In this document: in pieces, positions 48,601 to 58,660 of the stretch
Layout: each line of letters opens with the position of its first letter
How positions within the stretch are numbered: position 1 is the first letter of the stretch
Assembly: GCF_001949145.1 (NCBI RefSeq)
Contig: NW_019091408.1
Span: 462,818-521,477, forward strand
DNA from: Acanthaster planci
Taxonomy: Eukaryota > Echinodermata > Asteroidea > Valvatida > Acanthasteridae
Direction of reading: 5' to 3'
DNA length: 58,660 nt
Notes under the pieces: model-generated
What the model saw: only the letters and a program-made list of their open reading frames with translations
Databases searched by the model: none
Told to the model about the DNA's origin: nothing
Position numbers and translations under genes: made by a program

Positions 48601-51600
48601 CATGCACTGGTACATGTATGCTGCCATTTTACCAACATGAAATTTAAAGAAAAAAGGCTCCTAGACTGAATTGCACAATCTCGGATGCTTCAGACAAAGG
48701 GTTTGTCTTAGAGAACTAGAGCCAAAACGAGCCACTGAATGAAAAACAATAACCCATGAATTCTGGTCTCTATTCATGAGAATTCTGACAAGGGCTACAG
48801 GATGATCACCTAGGCTTAATGACAATCAAGGCACACCACGCACAGCCCATAAGATGAGTCACATTGCGCTTTCATGCGGGGGCTTTTACGGTCGGGACAT
48901 AAATTACGCTCTGCTCAATCAGACTTTGGCACGTTACTTCAAGCTCAATTGTAGGCAAAAATATTCTGTTCACCACTGATTGAAAATGAAGGAGGGAGAG
49001 TTTTAACCCCCAAACAACAGTTGACGTGTGTGTCTGTGGTATCCTGAGATCTTGATAAATATTGGATTTTCTGTTATTCTGTACGACTGCTACACTGTTT
49101 GAAATTACCACAAAAGATTTATCTGAAACAAGCAAACAAACCAAACAAAAAACCCTACTATACCCACCACCAAAACTTTTTCAAAGAACCCATTCAATCA
49201 AACAGGTATATATATATATATATGCATGTATGTACATGTACCATGTACATGTATACATGTACAATGTACAGACTTGTGCAGGTACATGTACATGTAGGCC
49301 CTACATATGAACCCTTACATGTACATGTACATGTACATTGTACGTGTGTGTTATCGTACATGTACAACACACAATGCATCTGAACATGCGCAGTACAAGT
49401 AATTAACATGCAATTTCTCAACTACATGTAGCAGACTAGTACTGAATGGCATACATGTACATGTACGGTACATCATCATGGTACATACATTGTACAAAAG
49501 CATGACTGTAAATGTGTATTTTTAACTACCAGTGTACTGGTACATGTACATGTATGTTACAAAATTCTCCATGTACATGTACTTGCACAGTGGTACCCTA
49601 CCAATGACAGTACCGGTACATGTACATGTACATATATGTACATGTATGTCTGTGCAACCAACTGACAGCGCATGTGAATTTTACATCAGTGGCAACTGGT
49701 CACCCAAATTTTTACACCAGCCAAGGTCAGTACTGCTACCTTCATTCAGAAACAAAGGCAAAGTACAAGGACATGGAGAAAATAACTAAGTGATGACTGT
49801 CAGCTAAACAGTGCAACAGGTACATGTACATGTAAGGAATGGTACTGTGATTCCAAAACTAGCTGCATCCTGGGCCAAGTTCCATCAGTGAACATCTGCT
49901 CATCATCAGTCAATTTTACAAAGTAGCCTACATGTACTATTTATGCATAGAATACCTTACATGTACAGTGTTTATTGTACATCCCTGAGACCTGCAGGCA
50001 CTCGTGGACCGCTTGAAAAAGAGTGGCAAACTGAACTTGCATTATGTTGGGGTTTGAGTTCTACAAATGCCAAGTTTCTAGGTGTGGAATTGCTAAACAA
50101 AAATCAATTCAGATGATGCTAAATGTCTGATATTTGCACATCCCACACATTGTTTGAGTTGTGCTTTCATAAACATCTGACTCAGTGTTTGTTTTTTGTT
50201 TTTCTTCATAAAAAAGACAGGATTTGGCATTTCAATCCTTGGAGAATGTTTCTCAAGTCAAAGGCAATGGGCATGGTCAATAGTTCTTGACAATGAAAAT
50301 GTCAAGGTATGAAATTGTGTACAAGTATTTGATGGATTAGAAACTTGAAAGGTACATGTACCAGTAGTTTCTTTCTAACGGGGATGATACAGTACATATA
50401 TGTGCACTGGTGCATGTACATGTACAGACATGTACAATGTACATGTACATTTACATGTACAGTACGTGTATGTCCCATCAGTGTCTTGGCCTAACAGCAA
50501 ATGTACAATATTGTACATGTACATGGATGTACAGCTACATGATAATGATCATGTATGTAATGAATAATTCCTGGCCCATGAAACTCTCAGCTACAAGTGT
50601 ACTTGAAACGCTGCTTACACACTTTCATTTACATAATGAAATCTCTTGGAATGTTATCAAAATTAAATTCAACTGCTCATTATAAGGAAAAGGGAACGGC
50701 CCGGTCTATTTGCAGGTGATTAATAATGCTTGTGTATGGTCATCCTAGCAAGTACAGGAAAAATCAGTATTGATTCTCATTTACATGAATGTCAATGTAT
50801 GTCACTGAAACCTTGGCATGGGATGCGTACATGTACACATATGTACACACGTATGTATACATGTACATACATATGCACACACGTATGTATACATGTACAT
50901 GTACATGTACCACTACCTGCTCATATGAATGTACATGTACATATGTCTACACGTACATGTAGTACATGAAAGTACTGGCTGGTACCTTACATGCGATTAT
51001 TAAAAACTTCAAAAGAGTCGATGAATAGAAGATTTTGTTTTAAATCATTCACACAAACTGGTTTGTTTTTTTTTGGAGGTACATGCACATACCGTACATG
51101 TATGGACTTGGTACCCGTACAATGTACATGTATGGACTTACATGTACATGTACTTACATGTACATGTATGGACTTACATGTACAATTACATGAACCCAAA
51201 TGCAGGTTTTGGGTTACACGGGGAAAAAGTGTGTTTTGGTGCACGCAGAGGAGGGGCACATTAAAAATATGTAAAAGTATATCACAGCAGTCGTACAGTT
51301 TATACACAGAAACCTTATCTGTAACTGTATTCTAACTGGTCCATGAGGCACATGTGGGTGGATAATGTACATGTATGTGTGTGTGAGGCATACACTATAA
51401 TGTACAGTCTGTGGTACACATGTTAGCCCACAGTCATGACAGTGTGCACATCCTATTCATTCCAGTGACCAGTACAATACTACATGTACATGTATATATA
51501 TGATACAATGTACCAGTCCCAGTACAGTGCATAACAATCTGGAACACAAAAACTGTTTCCAAACCTCAGAAACCAACCAACATTTACCACAAACGAGTCA

Positions 51601-51703
51601 TGCATTATCTGTCATTTATATATATACAGTGTACATGTAGCACATGTATATAGAAGTCATAATTATTTATAAATACACACACTACAGGCTGCAAGCCACA
51701 AAC

Positions 51704-51721
51704 CTTGTCGGCCCGATCCAT
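51704..51721 (-). CDS. CAMSAP: Candidate first coding exon of CAMSAP (weak)
   Basis: Reads MDRADK, then a GTTTGT donor, in phase 0, as exon 2 requires. The ATG has A at -3 and G at +4, and an in-frame TGA lies five codons upstream. Joined to exon 2 it gives a D-R-x-D...A-K pattern, like the DRYD..RAK start of CAMSAP1. The implied intron is 13.2 kb. Eighteen bases can match by chance and the donor is poor, so the real exon may be elsewhere or beyond the window. Confidence 0.25.
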
Positions 51722-54700
51722 ATTGAGGCAGAGAACTCACTCTCCCTTCTGCACATCAAAGGAAATCATATCTGTCCATATGGCATTTTGTACTGGTACA
51801 TGTAGGTAACATCCCAAGGACATGTCCAAGAATTTCACTTTGCTGGATACATCATTAAGATCACCATATTCACAGACTGGCCAGGTGATTACATTTTTTA
51901 TGTAGGACTCATCTACATCAGTACATGTATGTCTGTGTGTAGGCCAAGGCAGTTAACAAGTGTACATGTACATTGTTCCATACATGTAGTCATGGTGGGA
52001 CGGTTATGAATAGCGGGCCCGATTCCTATTGACAAAAGGAAACTATATGGGGCTCAAGTGGCGCCCTTTTGTGGGACTGTCAAAATTGCCAATGAGATGA
52101 CCTTTGACACAGACTGGAAGCATTGACATGCAGGCAGTGGATGAGGTAAGGGGAACAAGACTTGAATTTCATGGGAAGCTATTGCGGGGTGGAAGCCAGA
52201 CTACTATATACATGTACATGTGTAATGCATGACTGATTTTAATATGAACGACCTGTAAAAATTTACAGGAGATTTTGCACTTGCTGCTGTGGTGGCATTC
52301 ACAATCAATTCAGCAAATGTTTTATAAGAAATAATTTCAAATTAGTAAAGTTTCTAATGGACATGAAGACACATACTGTACCGGTACCTGTACACGTACA
52401 CATTAACTCTACATGTGTTAATCAGTTTATATTGTCACATACACGTACATGTATGTATACATGTTGCACATGCAGGAAGATTTAAATAAAGAGTTTATCA
52501 ATTATAATGTGCGGCAAAACATACACAGAAAAAATCTCTGAATTATTGTAAAATGGATGTCTTTTTTGTAAAATGTTCTGCACAAATGAAAAACTTACAT
52601 TTTTGAAATTCTGTTTATCAAACTCTGTACATGATGCACAAATATCAGGAAAACAAAAGTAATTTGTTGATTCAAGACATGTATTCCAGACACGTCAAGG
52701 GGCAGAAATTCTTTAAATAATAAGACCCAGAGTATAGAAACACTGAACAGTTTCGGTATCACAACAAACAGACTGTACAGGCACAGCAGTTGGCACATAA
52801 TCCAGACACAATAACATGCTTACACACAAATGTCTCTGAAACAGCAGCCACTATTGATTTTATTCCAATAAATCTGTGCGCTACAGACTGGTCCTACACG
52901 TATACTCATCATAAGTGATTATCATTTCACAGATGTCTACAGTACATGTACATGCATTAAACGGTCTGCAAGCATATGACTGTGCATGTAACGTTCAGTG
53001 TACTTTAGACCAGAGCTCAAATATCAGCAATGAAAGGAAAGTTTGTTTGTAAACAAAGGATGTAGTGTTCAAGTTATAAACTTCTTTCAAAATGGAAATA
53101 AATGTAGACTGTGAAGTCAGGTATGTAAAACTTGTGAGACGTAGCCCATACCCAAGACAATTCAAGCATACATGTACGTGTACTATTACTTGGAGTTAAA
53201 TTCTCCCACCAAACTTATTCATGAATACCATATTTTTTTTAACTTTTGACAGTCTCCTCTGATCTTCAAAAGTGTTGTAAAATACCGGTACACGTAAAAA
53301 ATGAAAAAAATTTCATCAAAGGGAAGGTCAGTTGAAAGAGACTGGGATATTCAAACACCAGTTTTCACGTTCAATGCCAAATTTTTGGGTGTTCAAAAAA
53401 ATCCCAATTGCATGGTAACGTAGATATAAATGTAGCTACCGGTACATGTACGGTATGTTGCTGCATGGACAGGTGTTATAGACACATGTCTAAGGGAAAA
53501 GACTGCAGCCACCAGCAAGTTCATGACTTTTATTGGCAAGCCCACTTGTTATTGCTGACCACAGCTACAACTTCTGGATTTAGCCTTGTACACTATGTTG
53601 CCTACTGCTAAAATGAGCCACAAAAAATGAAGCAATACAGGCAAAGTTGGGCTAAGGAACTGTAAATGGGCAGTGTTACCGGTATATATATTAACCTTAA
53701 TCTTGCATTGCTTGACTTAACAAACATGGTACAATGGAGCACGTATGGTACCTTACAGGTACCGGTACTGTTCAACAACATACATGTAGATACTGGACAT
53801 TCTCAAAAGCCCCCATTGATGGCTCCATGTAAATTTGTTATTACTGCAATGCTCACTAACACTGGCAGGGACCCACAATAAATGAACACATCATGTTACC
53901 ACTGTCACCGAATTGTCTCAAACAACAGAGTGCATAGATACTTTAACTGAGTGCACCTGTACACTGTGCATTCAGGATCTAGACAAACATTACTTTGCAC
54001 ATGTACATGTACAGTACAATCTGTCCCACAGCTTTTTGTCCTACAGTGGCCACACTGGCCTTGTCCCCATCCTTGGCAAATATTATGACATCAACTTTAT
54101 TGCAATTTACTAACACATTTAAAAAATGCATGGGCAGCATCAATTATTTTCTTGCTACATGTATGTACTTAATGCACACTAGTCTTGTGGACCGGTACAT
54201 GTACTGTTCCAGTAGGCCGACAGTGCATGTGAACATGTGCATACATTTATGTACATGTACATCCATGCCAGTATGGTACACCTGTGCTATCCAGTGTGAA
54301 CCCCCTAAACAGGCAATGCTAAATTGAAGCAAGGTGTTGTTGAACAGTACATGTACCGTTTATTCCTGAAGATACATATTACATGCATAGTACCACACAC
54401 ACGTGTACATACATGTACACGTACATGTACATGTGTACATACATGTTACCGGTATATTACTTACATGTACATGTGCTATGCGTACTGGTAGTGTTCACAT
54501 ACATGTACGAACATGTGTACATATACTGTACTTCATTTGTACGGTACACATGTACCTTTACATGCACATCCACAAATACATGTACATGTGCATATACGTA
54601 CATTGTAGGGGTTGAAATTCTCACCAACTACTGTTAAACTGTTAGACACTACTGTATGTGAACCACAATGAGTTGTGGCCAAAGATGAGCACAGAGAGTC

Positions 54701-55029
54701 AATTCTAAAAAAAGAAGCACCCGTGTTCAAATTTAAAGTACCTGTACATGTTTGTGTGGTGGTCTGCCCAATGGTGGGGGGGAACAATTTTTAAAGTAAG
54801 GGACCATTTGTGACCATCATTCATCAGCCAATAAAGGCCCTACCAAAGTGGGGGGAAGGGAGGGGAGCATTAGCCCCTCCCCAAACAGGTGGGAGGGGAG
54901 GCTAGTGGCTCTCCTTCCCTCCCTCCCTCCCCCAGGGTAAGCTACCGTAATGGTTCTACCATACATGTACCTCACTGACTTTCGGGACAAGGGTTTACAT
55001 GTACCGGTACAAGTATGTCCTCTACTTAA

Positions 55030-55260
55030 AGGAGGCTGGGAGTCCACCTAATGTTTGGTTCTAATCAGAGATTTATTCCCTTACTCCTATGGATAGAAAA
55101 AAGTAACCAAAAATGTACAAAGAGAAAAACTGGAAGGAAAAGTTATTTTTTGGCCTTATCATTGGGCATGCATATCAGCTCCCATTATCTTACTTGTAAC
55201 ACCTTGAAATATGTTTTTGAGAGCAATTTTTAAACTGAATAACTTAATTTTCCTTATTTT
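55030..55260 (+). repeat. Diverged dispersed repeat, copy 2
   Basis: Partner of 3690-3905, same orientation, sharing an ordered set of short blocks (GGGAGTCCA, GAGATTTATTCC, CTGGAAG, TTGGCCTTATC, GCAATTTTTAAACTGAATAA). Confidence 0.5.
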
Positions 55261-56158
55261 GAATATTCGGCACAGCCTTATACACATCAGTATGTATACA
55301 TGTAAAAAAGGTGCACAATTTTTACTCGCATGTTACAGCTGTAACAAATAAGGAACAACTTCAACAACTTCAAAAGATTGCAAACAATTGCTGCATTTAA
55401 ATTACAAGTATCCTGTGTAAAAACGAACTGTAAAACATGGAAAGTGGTTGACAGTACATGTAGGTGGAAATTTCAAAATTTATGTTAAAAACAGAGACTG
55501 CATCCGGGTTACTTTGAATTTAATATTTTTAATCTGATGATTGAAACAGAAAGCAATCAAGAAATTAAAAGGGTCATACATGTTCATTTATTGTGATATA
55601 AACCTACATGTATACATGTACATGTACAGTTTGAGTTGTATACGACTGGTACAAATTTTTGCAATGACAAACCAAAGCTGTGTAATAAGTTGAAACCAAT
55701 CAGAAACCAATCCAATATTTGTGTGAAAAGACACATTTTTCCCCAACCCCTTATGTGTCAGGCCAAACACAGCCCACATGTCCTGAGAAAGTGGGGAGCG
55801 GTTGCTTACAATGCCACAGGAATGCCATACCATTTCACACATTTTCCACTTCATTTGGCACATCTAACCTTGCTTGACGTTCTATTGTAAAGCCAGCGGC
55901 TTTTTGCGGAAAGAGGCGCCCCTATTGCGCATGCAACAATGATAGTGTCAGGTGTATTAAAAATGCCACACGTGACTACACTCAGCAACAACAAAAAGTG
56001 GATTCACCGGAATCGCTGCAAAGCAAAAGTGACAATGTGGATAGTATTGCATTTTCTTATCGCACAATCTGACCGAGTTTTGCCACTGGGCAGACTCGTA
56101 GGTCATGGGGTCACTGAACAGTCAAGTAGGGTGGAAGTTACAAGCACACACACATGCA

Positions 56159-56733
56159 CTGGACAGCAAAAGAAACTTGCCACTTCTGTCAAAGGCCACA
56201 CACAGAAATTCACTCCATAGAAATAAACAATTTTTGTACACAGGTATGCTGCAATACCCCTTACTAATCACATGCCCAAAAGCAAGAGATTATCTTTATA
56301 ACAAAGAAGAACTTGACATGCACAACAACTTGGTTACTAAATCAAACGCCACACAAAAGCACTCTCCACCAAGCAAAAACGACCCATGAATGGACAACAT
56401 TTTAAACAACCAATGGCAAAGTGAACATCTGTTTTGTCAAAATGATGTGCATGAGTGGTTTCTGTGTAGAGATGCCATCCTTACTGACTTTTTTATTTCG
56501 TCCAGTGACATTGATTTCTGTGTAAAACTTAAGGCTCATTCTGTTACATTCTGTGACTTTTGATTCAGTAACCAAGTTGCTGAGCATGTCAATTTCTTCT
56601 TTGTTATAAAGACAATCTCTTGCTTTTGAGCATGTGATAAGTAAGGGGTACTGCAGCATACCTGTGTACAAAAATTGTTTATGAATATTTATGTGTGGCC
56701 TTTGACAGAAGTGGCAAGTTTCTTTTGCTGTCC
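56159..56733. repeat. Inverted repeat, about 180-bp arms
   Basis: Arm 56159-56346 and arm 56558-56733 are diverged inverted copies: GGACAGCAAAAGAAACTTGC, ACAATTTTTGTACACAGGTA and TTGGTTACT-AATCAAA occur on opposite strands. The spacer is about 210 bp. The right arm is also the start of the tandem duplication. Confidence 0.75.
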
Positions 56734-57625
56734 ACTGTACATGTACATACATGTATGTAACAACGCTGAAAATATAGTGCTTCATACCAAAGTTTCAAAA
56801 CCTACATTGCACACTTACAGGTACGTGTACATGTAGGTCTAAAAATTTGTTGTTTGAGGGGTCAGGCAATATTTCTTACCTCCATGAAACTAAATGTAGT
56901 CCTATGCCAGAATTCTACACCCAAGTCAATTTAGAAAAGGGTTGATGACTTGATGTTTGCCCAAAAATTAACCCCTTCGCGCCGGGAGGCGGCTAGACAC
57001 GCCGTAAAAATTGAGATCCCTCAGCCCGCTTTTCAGCTATTATTCTCGGCCCACGCTCGAGTGAACATGGTGAAACAAGGCAGACCCTGGCTCTTGTGTA
57101 TATGGTAATTGGTCTTTGTGTCTAGCCCAGAAATTAAAAGACCGAATTTGCATCATAATCACCAGCTTCACTATAGTCCCCACTTTGAAAAGAGGCAACG
57201 GGAATGTAGAAGTGTGAGTAGAGCCGCATGCCACAATCAGCCTTTTCACAATGTAATTCAAAGCGTGCAGAGCAAGCAGGGCCACAAACCGAGAATTTGC
57301 GGTTTGGCAGGAGGCCTTCGTAGCCAAGCGAGGCTGGAACTCTTGGAGTCGGCTTTCCAGAAGAAATTCCCGTCGTCAAGGGGTCAAGGACTCTAAACCT
57401 ATGACAATCCCCAAGCTTATGGCTACGAAAACATGCAAATTAGGAAAAGAAGCTGACACCTGTCAGACACTCGTTTATTACCACATCAGTTAACTGGATA
57501 CCAAGTGGATTATGTCATGTCTGGTACCTTGTCTCTATTTTTACACTTTCTGTCTGGATATGTCACCAGACTAATGAATGGTCAATCTTTTTCAAAGTTT
57601 TGTCTCGGACTTCAAATTAAAATCA
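56582..57625 (+). repeat. Tandem duplication, copy A (about 1.04 kb)
   Basis: Runs from GAGCATGTCAATTTCTTC to TTCAAATTAAAATCA and is repeated directly as 57627-58660 with mostly single-base differences. Confidence 0.9.
56972..57383. mobile_element. piggyBac-like non-autonomous element (MITE), copy A
   Basis: 412 bp beginning TTAA|CCCCTTCGCGCCGGGAGG and ending GTCGTCAAGGGG|TCAA. The termini are inverted (CCCCTT both ends, then an imperfect match). The flank is TTAA at the left and TTAA-derived TCAA at the right; TTAA duplication is the piggyBac hallmark. It has no transposase ORF. Confidence 0.65.
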
Positions 57626-57626
57626 N

Positions 57627-58660
57627 GAGCATGTCAATTTCTTCTTTGTTATAAAGACAATCTCTTGCTTTTGGGCATGTGATACTAGGGGGTACTGCAG
57701 CATACCTGTGTACAAAAATTGTTTATGAATATTTATGTGTGGCCTTTGACAGAAGTGGCAAGTTTCTTTTGCTGTCCACTGTACATACATGTATGTAACA
57801 ACAACGCTGAATATATAGTGCTTCATACCAAAGGTTCAAAACCTACATTGCACACTTACAGGTACGTGTAGGTCTAATAATTTGTTGTTTGAGGGGTCAG
57901 GCAATATTTCTTAACTCCATGAAACTAAATGTAGTCCTATGCCAAAATTCTACACACGAGTCAATTTAGAAAAGGGTTGATGACTTGATATTTGCCCAAA
58001 AATTAACCCCTTCGCGCCGGGAGGCGGCTAGACACGCCTTAAAAATTGAGATCCCTCAGCCCGCTTTTCAGCTATTATTCTCAGCCACTCGAGTGAACAC
58101 GGTGAAACAAGGCAGACCCTGGCTCTTGTATATATGGTAATTGGTCTTTCTGTGTAGCCCAGAAATTAAAATACCTAATTTGCATCATAATCACCAGCTT
58201 CACAATAGTCCCCACTTTGAAAAGAGGCAACGGAAATGTAGAAGTGTGGGTAGAGCCGCATGCCACCGGACAATCAGCCTTTTCACAATGTAATTCAAAG
58301 CGTGCTAAGCAAGCAGGGCCACAAACCGAGAATTTGCAGTTTGGCAGGTGGCCTTCGTAGCCAAGCGAGGCTGGAATTCTTGGAGTCGGCTTTCCGGAAG
58401 AAATTCCCGTTGTCAAGGGGTTAAGGACTCTAAACCCATAACAATCCCCAAGCTTATGGCTACGAAAACATGCAAATTAGGAAAAGAAGCTGACACCTGT
58501 CAGACACTCGTTTATTACCTCATCATTTAAGTGTATACCAAGTGGATTGTCATGTCTGGTACCTTGTCTCTATTTTTACACTTTCTGTCTGGATATGTCA
58601 CCAGACTAATGAATGGTCAATCTTTTTCAAAGTTTTGTCTCGGACTTCAAATTAAAATCG
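57627..58660 (+). repeat. Tandem duplication, copy B, reaching the window edge
   Basis: Direct repeat of copy A after a single undetermined base at 57626. It ends at the last base of the window at the same point where copy A ends, so the array may continue. Confidence 0.9.
58007..58420. mobile_element. piggyBac-like non-autonomous element (MITE), copy B
   Basis: 414 bp, with intact TTAA on both sides (58003-58006 and 58421-58424) and the same CCCCTT...AAGGGG inverted ends. It is carried within copy B of the tandem duplication, so it is a duplicate rather than an independent insertion. Confidence 0.7.

Larger units (their letters stand above)
38490..56150. repeat. ACATGT/TGTACA palindromic-hexamer-rich region (CAMSAP intron 1 / upstream)
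   Basis: About 18 kb with no convincing exon apart from the weak candidate at 51704-51721. It is filled with short runs of the self-complementary hexamer ACATGT and related palindromes (ACCGGT, GGTACC, GTATAC). Good examples are at 39235-39320, 42030-42155, 43005-43080, 45653-45697 (7.5 perfect units), 48505-48545, 49225-49345, 50410-50470, 50825-50960 and 54400-54470. ORFs here mostly read as His-Val, Met-Tyr or Cys-Thr alternations and are artefacts of the repeat. Confidence 0.85.

Noticed and set aside
56150-58416. Several 80-130-codon ORFs in the terminal repeats
   Set aside because: They recur on both strands because the DNA is duplicated and inverted. No transposase motif is seen.

Overview
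This is a eukaryotic, intron-rich window, most likely from an invertebrate animal; a marine deuterostome such as a lancelet fits best, but a mollusc or echinoderm cannot be excluded. The reasons are spliced genes with GT-AG introns, good Kozak contexts, vertebrate-like protein families, tRNA-derived SINE-like repeats and a very high load of ACATGT/TGTACA hexamers. There are no operons, ribosome binding sites or CRISPR arrays. Three protein-coding genes are supported; every splice phase was checked by hand.

(1) 583-9012, minus strand: a complete six-exon SDF2/SDF2L1-type gene encoding 218 residues, with a signal peptide and three MIR repeats. It is an ER-lumen chaperone cofactor family, but this copy lacks the usual C-terminal H/KDEL-type retrieval signal. 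Its 4.3-kb first intron holds a minisatellite family in alternating orientations.

(2) 10024-10509, plus strand: a 161-residue ABRA/STARS-like protein with an actin-binding segment and a costars domain, coded in one exon. It is divergent (head to head) from SDF2 across about 1 kb that contains two unfolded-protein-response-like TGACGTG motifs, one of them next to a CCAAT box.

(3) 15347-38481, minus strand: a CAMSAP/Patronin gene (microtubule minus-end binding). Seventeen exons join in frame into 2017 residues, including the N-terminal conserved segment, CH domain, a single 3553-nt exon, charged helices and the C-terminal CKK domain. The start codon lies upstream of 38481. A six-codon candidate first exon is at 51704-51721, but the true one may lie outside the window. 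ABRA and CAMSAP converge.

From about 34.5 kb to the end, the sequence is intron or upstream DNA packed with the self-complementary hexamer ACATGT and related palindromes (ACCGGT, GTAC). The last 2 kb is a direct tandem duplication of about 1.04 kb. Each copy carries a roughly 413-bp element bounded by CCCCTT termini at TTAA or TTAA-derived sites, the hallmark of piggyBac-type non-autonomous elements. The two copies differ at two places by exactly one hexamer unit, so the hexamer gains and losses can be read directly. No novel protein system was found. The most interesting material is the repeat structure, the SDF2 promoter motif and the missing retrieval signal.
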